From Alicyclobacillaceae bacterium I2511 (lineage in GTDB: Bacteria; Bacillota; Bacilli; Alicyclobacillales; Alicyclobacillaceae), in assembly GCA_003584005.1 (NCBI GenBank), contig QXHL01000001.1, positions 1 to 64,000 of the forward strand: DNA of 64,000 nucleotides. Direction: 5' to 3'. How positions within the stretch are numbered: position 1 is the stretch's first letter; each line of letters opens with the position of its first letter. Below the pieces are notes generated by a model, which had not been told where the DNA came from, did not search any database, and was given only the letters and a program-made list of their open reading frames with translations. Shown piece after piece: positions 33,784-43,260 of the stretch. The position numbers and the translations under genes are program-made.

Positions 33784-35619
33784 TTATACAATGCGACGAA
33801 ACTCTTTCTCTAACTCTCGATTCGTTAATCGGATTAATACGGGTCGACCGTGTGGACAATGAAAGGGATCTTTGGCTTTTGCTAGGGCTTCACATAAGGC
33901 CTCCATTTCTATTTGGGACAGGCTGTGGTTGGCCTTTACAGCACTTTTACAGGCCTGTAGGGCCACTCGTTCTCGCAACACATCAGAGGCCCCAATTGTG
34001 CGGTCCGTACCCACTACCGCCTGCAACAGATCCTCAGTTAAAACGCTGGCATCCAGTCCCTCCCAAATAGCAGGAACTTCTCGAATCAGGAGAGACTGGC
34101 TTCCAAAATCTTCAACCGCCAATCCTAACTCAGTCAACGCCTGCAGGTGTTGTAAGGCAGCCTCATACAAGATGGGCTCCGGGTGCAGAGTCATAGGAGC
34201 CAATAAAGACATAGACTGCACCTGTTGAACCTGTAAACGTTCAGAAAATCGTTCAAACAAGACCCGCTCATGTGCGGCGTGTTGATCGATGATATAGAGC
34301 GCATCCCCGTCATCAGCCACGATATACATGCCCAAGGCTTGGGCAATGGGTCGTAAGTTTGCTAGATTGGGCGTATCTTGCAAATTCAAATCATGGTCTA
34401 ACCCGTTCTCTTTGTAATTCGCAGAACCCCCACAAGTTTTATTGCTTTCTTGTTTGTCTACAGATATCCCAGTAGTTGAACTTTGTGTCGGCTGTAAGAC
34501 AGTTTCCTTCTCACGCACCAACATTTGGTAGGATCTTGAACCCCGGTTGTCCACTGAAGTTAACGGCAATCGAGTCTGCTGTGTGGGTAAAGATTGCGCT
34601 TTAGGCGCCCGCACATCTGGTACAAGAAAGGCAATTTCTAACGCATGGGTAACGGACTGTTGCACCACTTCCGCCACATCCCGCTCCTCGCTCAAACGCA
34701 CCTCAGCCTTGTGGGGATGAATATTCACATCCACAAGACCCGGGTCCATCATCAGATGGAGGGCACAAATCGGGTGTCTATTCACCATAAGGCGACCCCT
34801 GTACCCAGCCTCCACAGCCTGATACAAGGCCAGATTACGAACGGGTCGGCGGTTAATAAATATTTGCAGGTGATTGCGACTGGCCCGTGCCTGTGTCGGT
34901 CTCGCAATAAAACCGGATACCTGATAATCGGGAGAGTGGGCGGTTACGGACAGCAGCTGGGCTGCCTCTCCAGCACCATATAATCCCGCCAGAACTTCAC
35001 GCAGAGAACCTCTACCAAAGGACTGGAAAACAATTCGGTCCTCAATCTCCAAAGTAAAACGGATATCTGGCCTACTCAAGGCTGCTGTCTGCACAACCGC
35101 CACACAACGCGACTGTTCCGTCTGCACCGACCGCAAATATTTCAGACGGGCCGGGGTGTTAAAAAATAATTGGTGCACCTCCAAAACGGTTCCTGGTGGC
35201 ATCCCCACAGGCTGCGGTTGTGTCATCAGTTGCCCCCCTTGCAGTTCCACCTGTATCCCCTGAGAACTGTGCGGAACGCGTGTCTGTAAAAGGACCTTGG
35301 CCACCGCCGCAATGGAGGCCAAGGCTTCACCGCGAAAACCAAGACTGTTAATTCGCAGCAGGTCTCTGGGTGATTTCAGTTTGCTGGTAGCGTGTCTGGC
35401 AAACGCCAATAAGGCGTCCTCTTCAACCATGCCTGCCCCGTTATCCTGCACTCGAATGAAAGAAATTCCACCCTCCCCTAAGCTGACGCGAATTTCTCGA
35501 GCCCCTGCATCCATACTGTTTTCAAGCAGTTCTTTTACACAAGAGGCTGGTCTTTCCACCACTTCTCCAGCTGCAATTTGATTTGCCAACATTTCGGACA
35601 TTACTTGAATTTGTCCCAT
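33784..35619 (-). CDS. mutL: DNA mismatch repair protein MutL
   Basis: 611 residues. N-terminal GHKL ATPase (ELLENSMDAGAREI, NGAGM, GFRGEALASI). A variable linker covers about 340-410. The C-terminal domain carries the metal-dependent nicking motif DQHAAHERVLFE and the closing CPHGRP motif, so it is an endonuclease-type MutL, as expected without MutH. The start overlaps the mutS end by 19 bases. Confidence 0.97.
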   Translation of the reverse strand: MGQIQVMSEMLANQIAAGEVVERPASCVKELLENSMDAGAREIRVSLGEGGISFIRVQDNGAGMVEEDALLAFARHATSKLKSPRDLLRINSLGFRGEALASIAAVAKVLLQTRVPHSSQGIQVELQGGQLMTQPQPVGMPPGTVLEVHQLFFNTPARLKYLRSVQTEQSRCVAVVQTAALSRPDIRFTLEIEDRIVFQSFGRGSLREVLAGLYGAGEAAQLLSVTAHSPDYQVSGFIARPTQARASRNHLQIFINRRPVRNLALYQAVEAGYRGRLMVNRHPICALHLMMDPGLVDVNIHPHKAEVRLSEERDVAEVVQQSVTHALEIAFLVPDVRAPKAQSLPTQQTRLPLTSVDNRGSRSYQMLVREKETVLQPTQSSTTGISVDKQESNKTCGGSANYKENGLDHDLNLQDTPNLANLRPIAQALGMYIVADDGDALYIIDQHAAHERVLFERFSERLQVQQVQSMSLLAPMTLHPEPILYEAALQHLQALTELGLAVEDFGSQSLLIREVPAIWEGLDASVLTEDLLQAVVGTDRTIGASDVLRERVALQACKSAVKANHSLSQIEMEALCEALAKAKDPFHCPHGRPVLIRLTNRELEKEFRRIV

Positions 35620-38255
35620 GCCACCACCCCCTGTGCCTGTTTAATCAGTTCGTTGAGCAGATTCAGTGCTGCCAAGGGTGTGTACTGGTTTATATCTGTA
35701 CCCGCCAGACGCTCTGCCAAATCGTAGTAAGGAGCTATAAATAAAGGTTTTAACTCCCCTTTTGCTTCTCCTGTGGTGGATACAGAATGATTTTTCTTTT
35801 TTTGGAACTGTAATGAGGTTTGTACTTGCGGGACAATATCCCTTTGTGCATGGCCAGTATTCTCACGTAATTGTAACAGCTCCATGGCTCGACCAATAAC
35901 CACTTCTGGAATTCCTGCTAAACGGGCCACCTGAATGCCATAACTGCGATCCGCTGGTCGCGGCACAACCGTATGTAAAAAGGCAATCCCTGTTTCGGTT
36001 TCTTCCACAGCGACTGAACAGTTGGTGGCCCCCGACAGTCGTTCAACAGTTTCCGACAATTCATGATAATGGGTGGCAAACAGCGTTAAAGGTTTCATTC
36101 CGGAGGACTGCAGAGTTTCAAGTACTGCCTCCGCGATACTCATGCCATCGTAGGTGCTGGTACCTCTTCCAATTTCGTCCAACAATACCAAACTGCGGTC
36201 TGTTGCTTGGTGCAAAATTTGCGCGAGCTCAACCATTTCTACCATGAAGGTGCTTTGTCCTGCGGAAAGGTCATCGGATGCACCAATACGGGTAAAAATG
36301 CGGTCTACTTTGCCAATTTTAGCAGCTTGTGCAGGTACAAAACTGCCCATGTGTGCCATTAGCACAATCAGCGCCACTTGACGCATATAAGTACTTTTTC
36401 CTGCCATATTAGGACCTGTCAGTAAAACCAGATTCTGTCCCCCTGACAGATTAGCATTGTTGGGTACAAACCGTCCGGGATTAGCATCCTCTACCATCGG
36501 ATGGCGGCCATCGACAAGATGAATTCCCCGTCCCTGGTGTAGCACAGGGCGCACATAACCATGATTTGCCGCCACGGTCGCCAGGGCCGTCACAACATCT
36601 GTTACAGCCAAGGTTCCAGCAGTGGTTTGAATGTCCACAACTTGCGCCAATACGTCAGTCCGCAATTCTGCAAACAGTTCGTATTCACGCTGTAAAGCCC
36701 GTTCATCCGCTTCCAATACTCGTGCTTCCATCTCTTTTAATTCTGGAATTACATACCGTTCCGCTGCAGCCAAGGTTTGTCGGCGTTCATAGTTTTCAGG
36801 AACCGCACCCATATTTGCTTTGGATATCTCCAGGTAATAGCCAAAAACTTTATTGTATCCAACCTTTAAAGATCGGACCCCAGTCCGCTCCCGTTCCCGG
36901 TGTTCTAACTCTGCCAGCCAGCGAGTTCCCCCAGCCTTCAATTCCCTCAATTGATCCAGTTCCTCGTCCACACCTGGACGAATAAACCCCCCCTCGTGAA
37001 TTCCTGCGGGAGGATCCTCCACTAGGACTTTTTCCACTTTGTCTACCAAAGCTGTTAAATCAGGCGTCTGGGCCCACAGATTTGTCAACCAGGGCACCTC
37101 TCCCGCATGCACACTGCTGCGAATAGCCGGAACTACATGAAGAGAATGGGACAACATCACCAGGTCCTTGGCTGTGCCTGATCCAAGCGAAATTTTTGCC
37201 AGGATTCGCTCCAGGTCATAAATTTGCTGCAAACTATTTTGCAAATCATTGCGCGTAAACAAGTTATTCACTAGCGCCTCCAATGCATCCAGACGCTGAT
37301 TGATTTCCGCCCTATCCTGCAGGGGCAACTCTAGCCACTGCCGCAATAATCGAGCCCCCATGGCCGTTTCAGTTTGATTAAGCAGGTGGTACAAAGAACC
37401 CTTGCGTTGACGCAACCGCAAGGTTTCAAACACCTCTAGGTGGCGTTGTGCCACGGAGTCTACCATCATATGTCCTTGGTCAGACAAGTTGCGGGGAAGC
37501 TTAAAGTGACACAAAGTCTGCTTTTGCGTATTTTCTATGTAACCCAGTACAGCCGCGAGTGCAACAACAATCGACGAGTTCTCGGAGACCCCTAATGTGG
37601 CCAGGCTTTCCGCGGGATATTGATGCAGCAAAACCTCTGGCGCCGAGTTGAGCAGGTGTGCAGCACTGACTTGATGTGTTAGTACCACATCATTTTGCTC
37701 GCTCCACTCTGTGAGGCCAGGAAAATCCAACGTCATATCGTCGAATATCAGAACCTCTCGCGGTTTCCACTGACTCAGGAAAGCTTTAAGAGAGCTGGCA
37801 GAATCCCACTGACCATACCCTACTTCGCCCGTGGACAAGTCAGCCAAGGCTGCAGTCCAAATCTCATCAAATTGCACAAACGCCGCCAAAAAATTTGCTT
37901 CTGAAGCCCCCTCGCGAATCCACGTGCCCGGAGTTACAACGCGCACGACATCTCGTTTTACCAAACCTTTAGCAACTTTTGGATCTTCTAATTGCTCGCA
38001 GATGGCGACACGAAATCCTTGCTCTACCAGACGATCTAGGTATTGATGAACCGCATGATGGGGAACGCCGCACATGGGTACTCGACCTTGCGGACCCGCG
38101 TCCCTACCTGTCAAGGTAATTTCGAGACAGCGACTCGCAGTCACCGCATCGTCAAAGAACAGTTCATAAAAATCGCCCAGTCGAAACATCAGCAAGGTGT
38201 CTGGATATTTTTTTTTCAGATCCAAGTATTGTTGCATCATGGGTGTCAGAGACAC
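35601..38255 (-). CDS. mutS: DNA mismatch repair protein MutS
   Basis: 884 residues from a GTG at 38255, preceded by GGAGGTG 10 bases upstream; this gives the family start SLTPMMQQYL, while the frame to 38282 would place the ribosome site inside the gene. Mismatch-reading F-Y-E in FRLGDFYELFF near residue 28. ATPase Walker A GPNMAGKSTYMRQ, Walker B LVLLDEIGRGTSTYDG. A run of nine A falls in codons 14-17 (LKKK), a slip-prone place. Confidence 0.97.
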   Translation of the reverse strand: MSLTPMMQQYLDLKKKYPDTLLMFRLGDFYELFFDDAVTASRCLEITLTGRDAGPQGRVPMCGVPHHAVHQYLDRLVEQGFRVAICEQLEDPKVAKGLVKRDVVRVVTPGTWIREGASEANFLAAFVQFDEIWTAALADLSTGEVGYGQWDSASSLKAFLSQWKPREVLIFDDMTLDFPGLTEWSEQNDVVLTHQVSAAHLLNSAPEVLLHQYPAESLATLGVSENSSIVVALAAVLGYIENTQKQTLCHFKLPRNLSDQGHMMVDSVAQRHLEVFETLRLRQRKGSLYHLLNQTETAMGARLLRQWLELPLQDRAEINQRLDALEALVNNLFTRNDLQNSLQQIYDLERILAKISLGSGTAKDLVMLSHSLHVVPAIRSSVHAGEVPWLTNLWAQTPDLTALVDKVEKVLVEDPPAGIHEGGFIRPGVDEELDQLRELKAGGTRWLAELEHRERERTGVRSLKVGYNKVFGYYLEISKANMGAVPENYERRQTLAAAERYVIPELKEMEARVLEADERALQREYELFAELRTDVLAQVVDIQTTAGTLAVTDVVTALATVAANHGYVRPVLHQGRGIHLVDGRHPMVEDANPGRFVPNNANLSGGQNLVLLTGPNMAGKSTYMRQVALIVLMAHMGSFVPAQAAKIGKVDRIFTRIGASDDLSAGQSTFMVEMVELAQILHQATDRSLVLLDEIGRGTSTYDGMSIAEAVLETLQSSGMKPLTLFATHYHELSETVERLSGATNCSVAVEETETGIAFLHTVVPRPADRSYGIQVARLAGIPEVVIGRAMELLQLRENTGHAQRDIVPQVQTSLQFQKKKNHSVSTTGEAKGELKPLFIAPYYDLAERLAGTDINQYTPLAALNLLNELIKQAQGVVAWDKFK

Positions 38256-38319
38256 GATTTCGAAGCACCTCCATTGTCCCATTCATCGAATACTCCATGG
38301 GGCGTACCGTAATCGTTGT

Positions 38320-38790
38320 TTAGGACCCGCAAGAACAGCCCTTTCCTTCAGCCGCACTACACTGACGCGGACCAGATTCCACTGGGATGACTTGACTGAT
38401 AAGAGAAATCATCAGTTGGAAAACCCCTTGCACCAATTCATTCAAGTCTGCCTGTGCAGTTTTGTACTGCATGGCAACAGGAGTTTTATACAATTCATCC
38501 TCCAATTCCGTTGTTTTTTTGACGATGGCCTGCAATCGTGGATGGTCTATAGGTAGGGTTTGTTGTAAACTCAGCAGTCGGTTTGTCTCATTTTTCAACC
38601 GAGTAAACAGTAATTGAGCGCGTGGATGATGCTCCATTTGGGCGCGTGCCGCCCAGTAAACCTGAGCCTGCTCTGAGCACAAAAGCAACTTTCCAATTTG
38701 TTGTGATTTAGCCAAAATTAACTGTTGTTGCTGTGCGTGTGGACTAATCTTGTCCACGTTCTGTAAAAATTGCAGTTCTAAGTCGTTCAA
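38320..38790 (-). CDS. ricA: YlbF/YmcA-family protein RicA
   Basis: 156 residues from a TTG at 38790 that follows AGGAGGTG. All-helical YlbF/YmcA fold, with a C-terminal cysteine group C144, C152 and C154 (QCSAAEGKGCSCGS) of the kind that coordinates an iron-sulfur cluster in the RicA-RicF-RicT complex. In B. subtilis that complex works with RNase Y, encoded here at 48710-50251, in mRNA maturation, and supports sporulation and competence. Lies between miaB and mutS as in B. subtilis (ymcA). Confidence 0.88.
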   Translation of the reverse strand: MNDLELQFLQNVDKISPHAQQQQLILAKSQQIGKLLLCSEQAQVYWAARAQMEHHPRAQLLFTRLKNETNRLLSLQQTLPIDHPRLQAIVKKTTELEDELYKTPVAMQYKTAQADLNELVQGVFQLMISLISQVIPVESGPRQCSAAEGKGCSCGS

Positions 38791-38806
38791 CGGACGCCAC
38801 CTCCTG

Positions 38807-40276
38807 TTACATCTTTTGCCCCTTCAGTGTCCACGTTTGGGGATGTTCAATTTTTACTTGGACCAATTTACCAGTGAGTTCTTCCGAACCAGGAAATAAA
38901 ACTAACTTGTTTGTACGGGTTCTCCCTGCTAACACATCCGCGTTGGTCTTGCTCCGCCCCTCTGTCAACACTTCTACCACTTGACCCTGCAATGCCTGAT
39001 TTTTTTTTAAACTGATGGCATATTGGAGGTCATTCAAACGCTGTAAGCGTAGCCGTTTTTCGTTCATAGAAATGTCGTCTTGCCAAATAGCGGCTGGCGT
39101 ATTTTCTCGTGGTGAGTAAATAAACGTAAAAGCGTTATCGAACTGAACTTCTTCCAATAAATTCAGAGTATCAGTAAACTGGCTCTCCGTTTCCCCCGGA
39201 AAACCTACAATAATGTCTGTCGTAAGGCTGACATCTGGAATAATGCGGCGAATTTTGTTCACCAAAGCGAGATAAAACTCTCGCGTATGTGTACGGTTCA
39301 TCTGTTTCAAAATTTGATTGTTGCCAGACTGAACTGGCAGATGAATATGTTCTACCACATGTTTGGACTGTGCAATCACAGTAATCAGTTCATCGGTAAA
39401 ATTCCAAGGATTAGATGTCGTAAACCGTATTCGCTCGATGCCGGGAAGGGCATTCACTGCGCGCAACAACTCCGCAAAATTCACCCCATCAAGGTCCACA
39501 CCATAATCATTCACGTTTTGCCCCAATAAGGTGACCTCTTTCACTCCCTCGTGCAAAAGCCCAGAAATTTCGGTAAGGATGTCTTCTGGGTGACGGCTGC
39601 GTTCAGTACCTCGAGTGTAAGGAACAATACAATAGGTGCAAAACTTGTTGCACCCGTATTGAACATTCACCCAAGCTCGCACCGCATCCCGCCGTAGACG
39701 GGGTAGCGATTCTATCGTTTGTCGTGGACCCTCCCACACCTCAAGAACCGTCTCTTGACTTTGCCGAGCTTGCATAACCAAAACGGGTAAACGGTGCAAA
39801 TTGTGAGTCCCAAACACTAAGTCCACCCAGGGAAACTTTTCGCGTACAAACTGAATGACACTTTTCTCCTGTGCCATACAGCCGCACAATCCCAGCAGTA
39901 ATTCCGGATTGTGTGCCTTCAAGGAACGTAAACGCCCAATCTCACCAAACACCTTGTCCTCAGCATTTTCTCGTACCGCACAAGTGTTGAACAAGATGAG
40001 ATCTGCTGCAGTATCTTCAGCCGTGTCCACCATGCCCATTGCGGCAAGTAATCCAGCCATCGTTTCCGTGTCATGTTCGTTCATTTGACAGCCGTATGTC
40101 TTGATATGAAATCGATAGGGCTCTCCAGAAACTTTCTGTCCCACTTGAAAATCTTTCGCCAGAGCTTGCACGTCAAAAGGAATATGTTCAACCGGATCAG
40201 CCCGGTGATTGCCAAAGGTAAGCCCTTCACCTGGACGGAGTCTCCCATCCCGAAGTTGTTGAATAAGATTTTCCAC
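38807..40276 (-). CDS. miaB: tRNA-2-methylthio-N6-dimethylallyladenosine synthase
   Basis: 489 residues from a GTG. Three domains: UPF0004 N-terminal cluster domain (TYGCQMNEHDTE, FNTCAVRENAEDKV, LGLCGCMAQ), radical-SAM domain with CNKFCTYC, and the TRAM domain at the C-terminus (VLTEGRSKTNADVLAGRT). It inserts sulfur into i6A37 made by MiaA. Confidence 0.97.
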   Translation of the reverse strand: MENLIQQLRDGRLRPGEGLTFGNHRADPVEHIPFDVQALAKDFQVGQKVSGEPYRFHIKTYGCQMNEHDTETMAGLLAAMGMVDTAEDTAADLILFNTCAVRENAEDKVFGEIGRLRSLKAHNPELLLGLCGCMAQEKSVIQFVREKFPWVDLVFGTHNLHRLPVLVMQARQSQETVLEVWEGPRQTIESLPRLRRDAVRAWVNVQYGCNKFCTYCIVPYTRGTERSRHPEDILTEISGLLHEGVKEVTLLGQNVNDYGVDLDGVNFAELLRAVNALPGIERIRFTTSNPWNFTDELITVIAQSKHVVEHIHLPVQSGNNQILKQMNRTHTREFYLALVNKIRRIIPDVSLTTDIIVGFPGETESQFTDTLNLLEEVQFDNAFTFIYSPRENTPAAIWQDDISMNEKRLRLQRLNDLQYAISLKKNQALQGQVVEVLTEGRSKTNADVLAGRTRTNKLVLFPGSEELTGKLVQVKIEHPQTWTLKGQKM

Positions 40277-40384
40277 TTTAGTGCGTCCCCGCTTCCCTTT
40301 ATGGTGCTCCTATGCCTTGACACTTCCTTTCTTTTATCATACCACAGGCGCCAATTGAAGGCTGACAGAAACAATTTGAGATTA

Positions 40385-41653
40385 TCAAGACTCTCTGGCA
40401 AGTTCTTGGAGATAATTTAATACTCCTTGCAACGATCGCTGCCGAATCACAGGCTCATCAAATTTCATTGGTTTCGCATTGGCCTCAAAAAACCATACCC
40501 GGCCAGACGGATCCACGCCTAAGTCCACAGACATCTCTCCCAACTGACTCTGGAAATGTTCATCAATGGCTCCCGCACAACGAATGGCCGTCTGTTCCAA
40601 AGACATTTTTACAGAGTCTGGATTTTCCGGGAAGGCACGCTTCAGTGTTTCCACCCCAGATGCAATGGATCCCCCGTTGGGAACGTGTGTCGTGATGGAT
40701 GTGGGTCCTGCTACCCGCACCCCGATGCCCACTATATTCCAATTACGTTTGTCCTTTTGTGTCAGAATACGAAAATCACAAGGCCTCTCATGCCAGGTGA
40801 TACGGTCAATTGCCTGCTGCACAACATAAGACCCTTTCAGTCGATGGCTTTGTATTGCTCTCCATAACTCTGACCATGTGGCACAAGTACAGTCATAGGA
40901 CACCCCATGTTTGACTAAAGCGCGAAGACGAAATTCTCCACTTGTGTGCTCAATGTGCATAATGCCTTGTCCTATACTGCCATCGACTGGTTTTAAATAC
41001 ACTGTCCCAAACCGTTGAAGAAGTCTCTCCACAATGCCTGGAAACAACCCCTCTACCGTCACCGGTAAGTACTCCTGCAACCCACGATTTCTTAGTATTT
41101 TGTACAGTGAAGCCTTATTAAAATACTCCGGATTAAACATAGGGATTCCTTGACTGGCTAACAGTGCCTTTGCGCGTCTGGATTGGGCAGAACGTTCCAG
41201 TACTCGATTGGGAATTCGGTTATACACCGCCTGGGGGCGAGGACAAGGGATGGAAATCCACTTTTTGTACCCAATTCTCACAAATCCTTGCCATATTTCC
41301 TGTGAATTCACGTGGTCTACAGGAAGTACATAGAGAAACAGGTTTTGTTGTGCGGCCATCGAAATCAAGTCCCGAAAATCTGATCGACTACCAGAAAAAG
41401 TAGTGTTTCCTGCAAGAACAGCAAAAATGGGATCTACCACCCATCTCCCCACATGCTTGTGCAGAGTGATTGGGTGACGATAAATTTCGTGCACTTTCTG
41501 TAGTTGTGAGAGGAGCGGTACAGGTGTCCCAGAAATTGAAACTATCTCTGGAAGAACCCCCTCCAACGCTTCGCGAAGGGGGACATACAGTGCAAACTCA
41601 ATACGTCCCTGTCGGCGATACCAGATGAGTTCTCCCTTTAAAGTCTTCTCCAC
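40385..41653 (-). CDS. ATP-grasp amide ligase, YheC/YheD type (fourth gene of cluster)
   Basis: 422 residues from a GTG at 41653, chosen because AGGAGG lies 9 bases upstream. YheC/D-type ATP-grasp: N-terminal domain to about 180, ATP-binding lysine in GTVYLKPVDGSIGQGI, substrate-side RPCDFRILTQKD, metal-binding end MSVDLGVDPSGRVWFFEANAKP. The family is known from endospore coat-associated YheC and YheD and belongs to a superfamily that joins carboxylates to amines. Lies between miaB and the COOH-NH2 ligase gene. Substrate unknown. Confidence 0.85.
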   Translation of the reverse strand: MEKTLKGELIWYRRQGRIEFALYVPLREALEGVLPEIVSISGTPVPLLSQLQKVHEIYRHPITLHKHVGRWVVDPIFAVLAGNTTFSGSRSDFRDLISMAAQQNLFLYVLPVDHVNSQEIWQGFVRIGYKKWISIPCPRPQAVYNRIPNRVLERSAQSRRAKALLASQGIPMFNPEYFNKASLYKILRNRGLQEYLPVTVEGLFPGIVERLLQRFGTVYLKPVDGSIGQGIMHIEHTSGEFRLRALVKHGVSYDCTCATWSELWRAIQSHRLKGSYVVQQAIDRITWHERPCDFRILTQKDKRNWNIVGIGVRVAGPTSITTHVPNGGSIASGVETLKRAFPENPDSVKMSLEQTAIRCAGAIDEHFQSQLGEMSVDLGVDPSGRVWFFEANAKPMKFDEPVIRQRSLQGVLNYLQELARES

Positions 41654-41771
41654 CCTTGTCACCCTCCTGCGCAAAAACATCGGACACTTGTCACATAAGT
41701 CTTAAGCCCCTCAGATTTTGACGGTTCATCAAAGCCGTAAGCAGGACAGATTGGCACGAGAAGATCTCTGC

Positions 41772-43244
41772 TCACGACAGCGTTCGCACTTCCACGCGGC
41801 TTGAACGACGGGTAGTTTGACGCTTCTTTACCACGGGAAGCCCCCATACCTTGCGTACATCCATCTGTTCATCCCAGTGCTGGTTCTGCTGAATCATGTC
41901 AAATAAAGGTTCCAAAGCTTCTCTGGACTGTCCATAGTTAGGTAATGCACGTAAAAAAAACATGTTCCGTTGGGCAATCGGAAACAATATCGCGGACTGT
42001 CCTTCATAAAAGGCTGTTTGTAATCCAGGTTCATATAAATCAAACACGGGCAAGTCATGATGATATCGGGCAACCACGTAGGCCAGTGTTAAAGCAGCCT
42101 CCGTCACTTCTTTATTCACCACAAAGCTTGCCGGTGTTCGGTATTCAAATCCGCCGTGTTGTTTAAAACGAATGTCTCCCAAAAATCCATATCGAGGGCG
42201 ACGCAAACGTGCCGTCAGCGGGTCTTCTACCATCATGGTTAGCAGCCCCAAGTAGTTGTCTAACGCCCGCACCAACCGACTCGAAAAGGGAATTCCCGAA
42301 ATATGAATGTGTCCGCCTGTACAAAACGGTCGAAATGGCATGCTCCCAGCCCGCCATTCAATTTTAGGCCATGGAATCAGTTCTAGTCCCTCCAACATCG
42401 TTTCACGCAGGTTCTCCAGTAAACCCGCCGGAGTAGCGGACGAATCTGGACGAAATTCTAATAAAGGCAGACGTTTCCCGTCAAACTGTATGCTTCTGTC
42501 ATCACAACCCACTCTACCTGTGCGGGTTGCGTAGCGACTGGCCAGCACCATTTTCCCTTGGGCGTTGCACAACATCAATTCGATGTCTGTACCCAGTTGC
42601 AATTGTGACAGTCCAGTTGCTCCATTTTCATCTCCGCTATCCATCAAGACTTCAACAGCCTGAGTGTACAACTCCAGTAAACGGCCAGTCAGCAATGGCG
42701 TCACTGTCACGTCCAGTACGTACAGTACACCCTTTTGTGTCATGCCAATACTGACAAGGCCATGATCCAATCCCAAGCTATGAAGCGAGCGAAGTGCCAA
42801 CCACATGGCCCGAGTATTGACATTTTCACTGTCAAAATCTACTTCGCGAAAAGATTCTTGAACCCGTTGAATGCGGCGGCTAATCCATGCCGGACCATGA
42901 TCCGCGCGGAAACATGCCAGGGCTTGTAAGTTAAATATTGGAAAACGATACTGTCGCACAATGTGTACTTCACTTGTATCCTCAGACTTATCCAATGGCA
43001 AAAACCGGATGCCAAACCGTTGTAATAGACGTCCCACCGCAGTACGGCTGCGTACCCTTGCTAGAGCGGCCCCAGGATTCAAAATATATCCCAAGGATGG
43101 GTCGTTTTCCTTGGACTGCCCCCAGCGAATGACGGTGTCAGACGACGTGACCAGAGAGTTGGACGCATACTCGTGCAGACGCCTTACACGCCGCAGCAAA
43201 CGGACTGCCGAGGGTTGACCGGCGTGAAGCAAATAGTAGGCCAT
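41772..43244 (-). CDS. phiEco32-type COOH-NH2 ligase fused to an ATP-grasp-like N-terminal domain
   Basis: 490 residues from the ATG at 43244, which follows AAGGAGA. The C-terminal part (about 235-440) resembles the glutamine-synthetase/GCS-like COOH-NH2 ligase type 2: GTDIELMLCNAQGKMVLAS, LLEFRPDSSATPAGLLENL, TGGHIHISG and DNYLGLLTMMVEDP, i.e. the acidic and histidine metal ligands of the GCS fold. The first ~230 residues look like a reduced ATP-grasp module ending in VLYVLDVTVTPLLTGR, where the usual E-x-N is D-V-T, so that half may be inactive. A double-ligase fusion, role inferred as peptide bond formation on an unknown substrate. Confidence 0.7.
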   Translation of the reverse strand: MAYYLLHAGQPSAVRLLRRVRRLHEYASNSLVTSSDTVIRWGQSKENDPSLGYILNPGAALARVRSRTAVGRLLQRFGIRFLPLDKSEDTSEVHIVRQYRFPIFNLQALACFRADHGPAWISRRIQRVQESFREVDFDSENVNTRAMWLALRSLHSLGLDHGLVSIGMTQKGVLYVLDVTVTPLLTGRLLELYTQAVEVLMDSGDENGATGLSQLQLGTDIELMLCNAQGKMVLASRYATRTGRVGCDDRSIQFDGKRLPLLEFRPDSSATPAGLLENLRETMLEGLELIPWPKIEWRAGSMPFRPFCTGGHIHISGIPFSSRLVRALDNYLGLLTMMVEDPLTARLRRPRYGFLGDIRFKQHGGFEYRTPASFVVNKEVTEAALTLAYVVARYHHDLPVFDLYEPGLQTAFYEGQSAILFPIAQRNMFFLRALPNYGQSREALEPLFDMIQQNQHWDEQMDVRKVWGLPVVKKRQTTRRSSRVEVRTLS

Positions 43245-43260
43245 CCGGTCACATCTCCTT

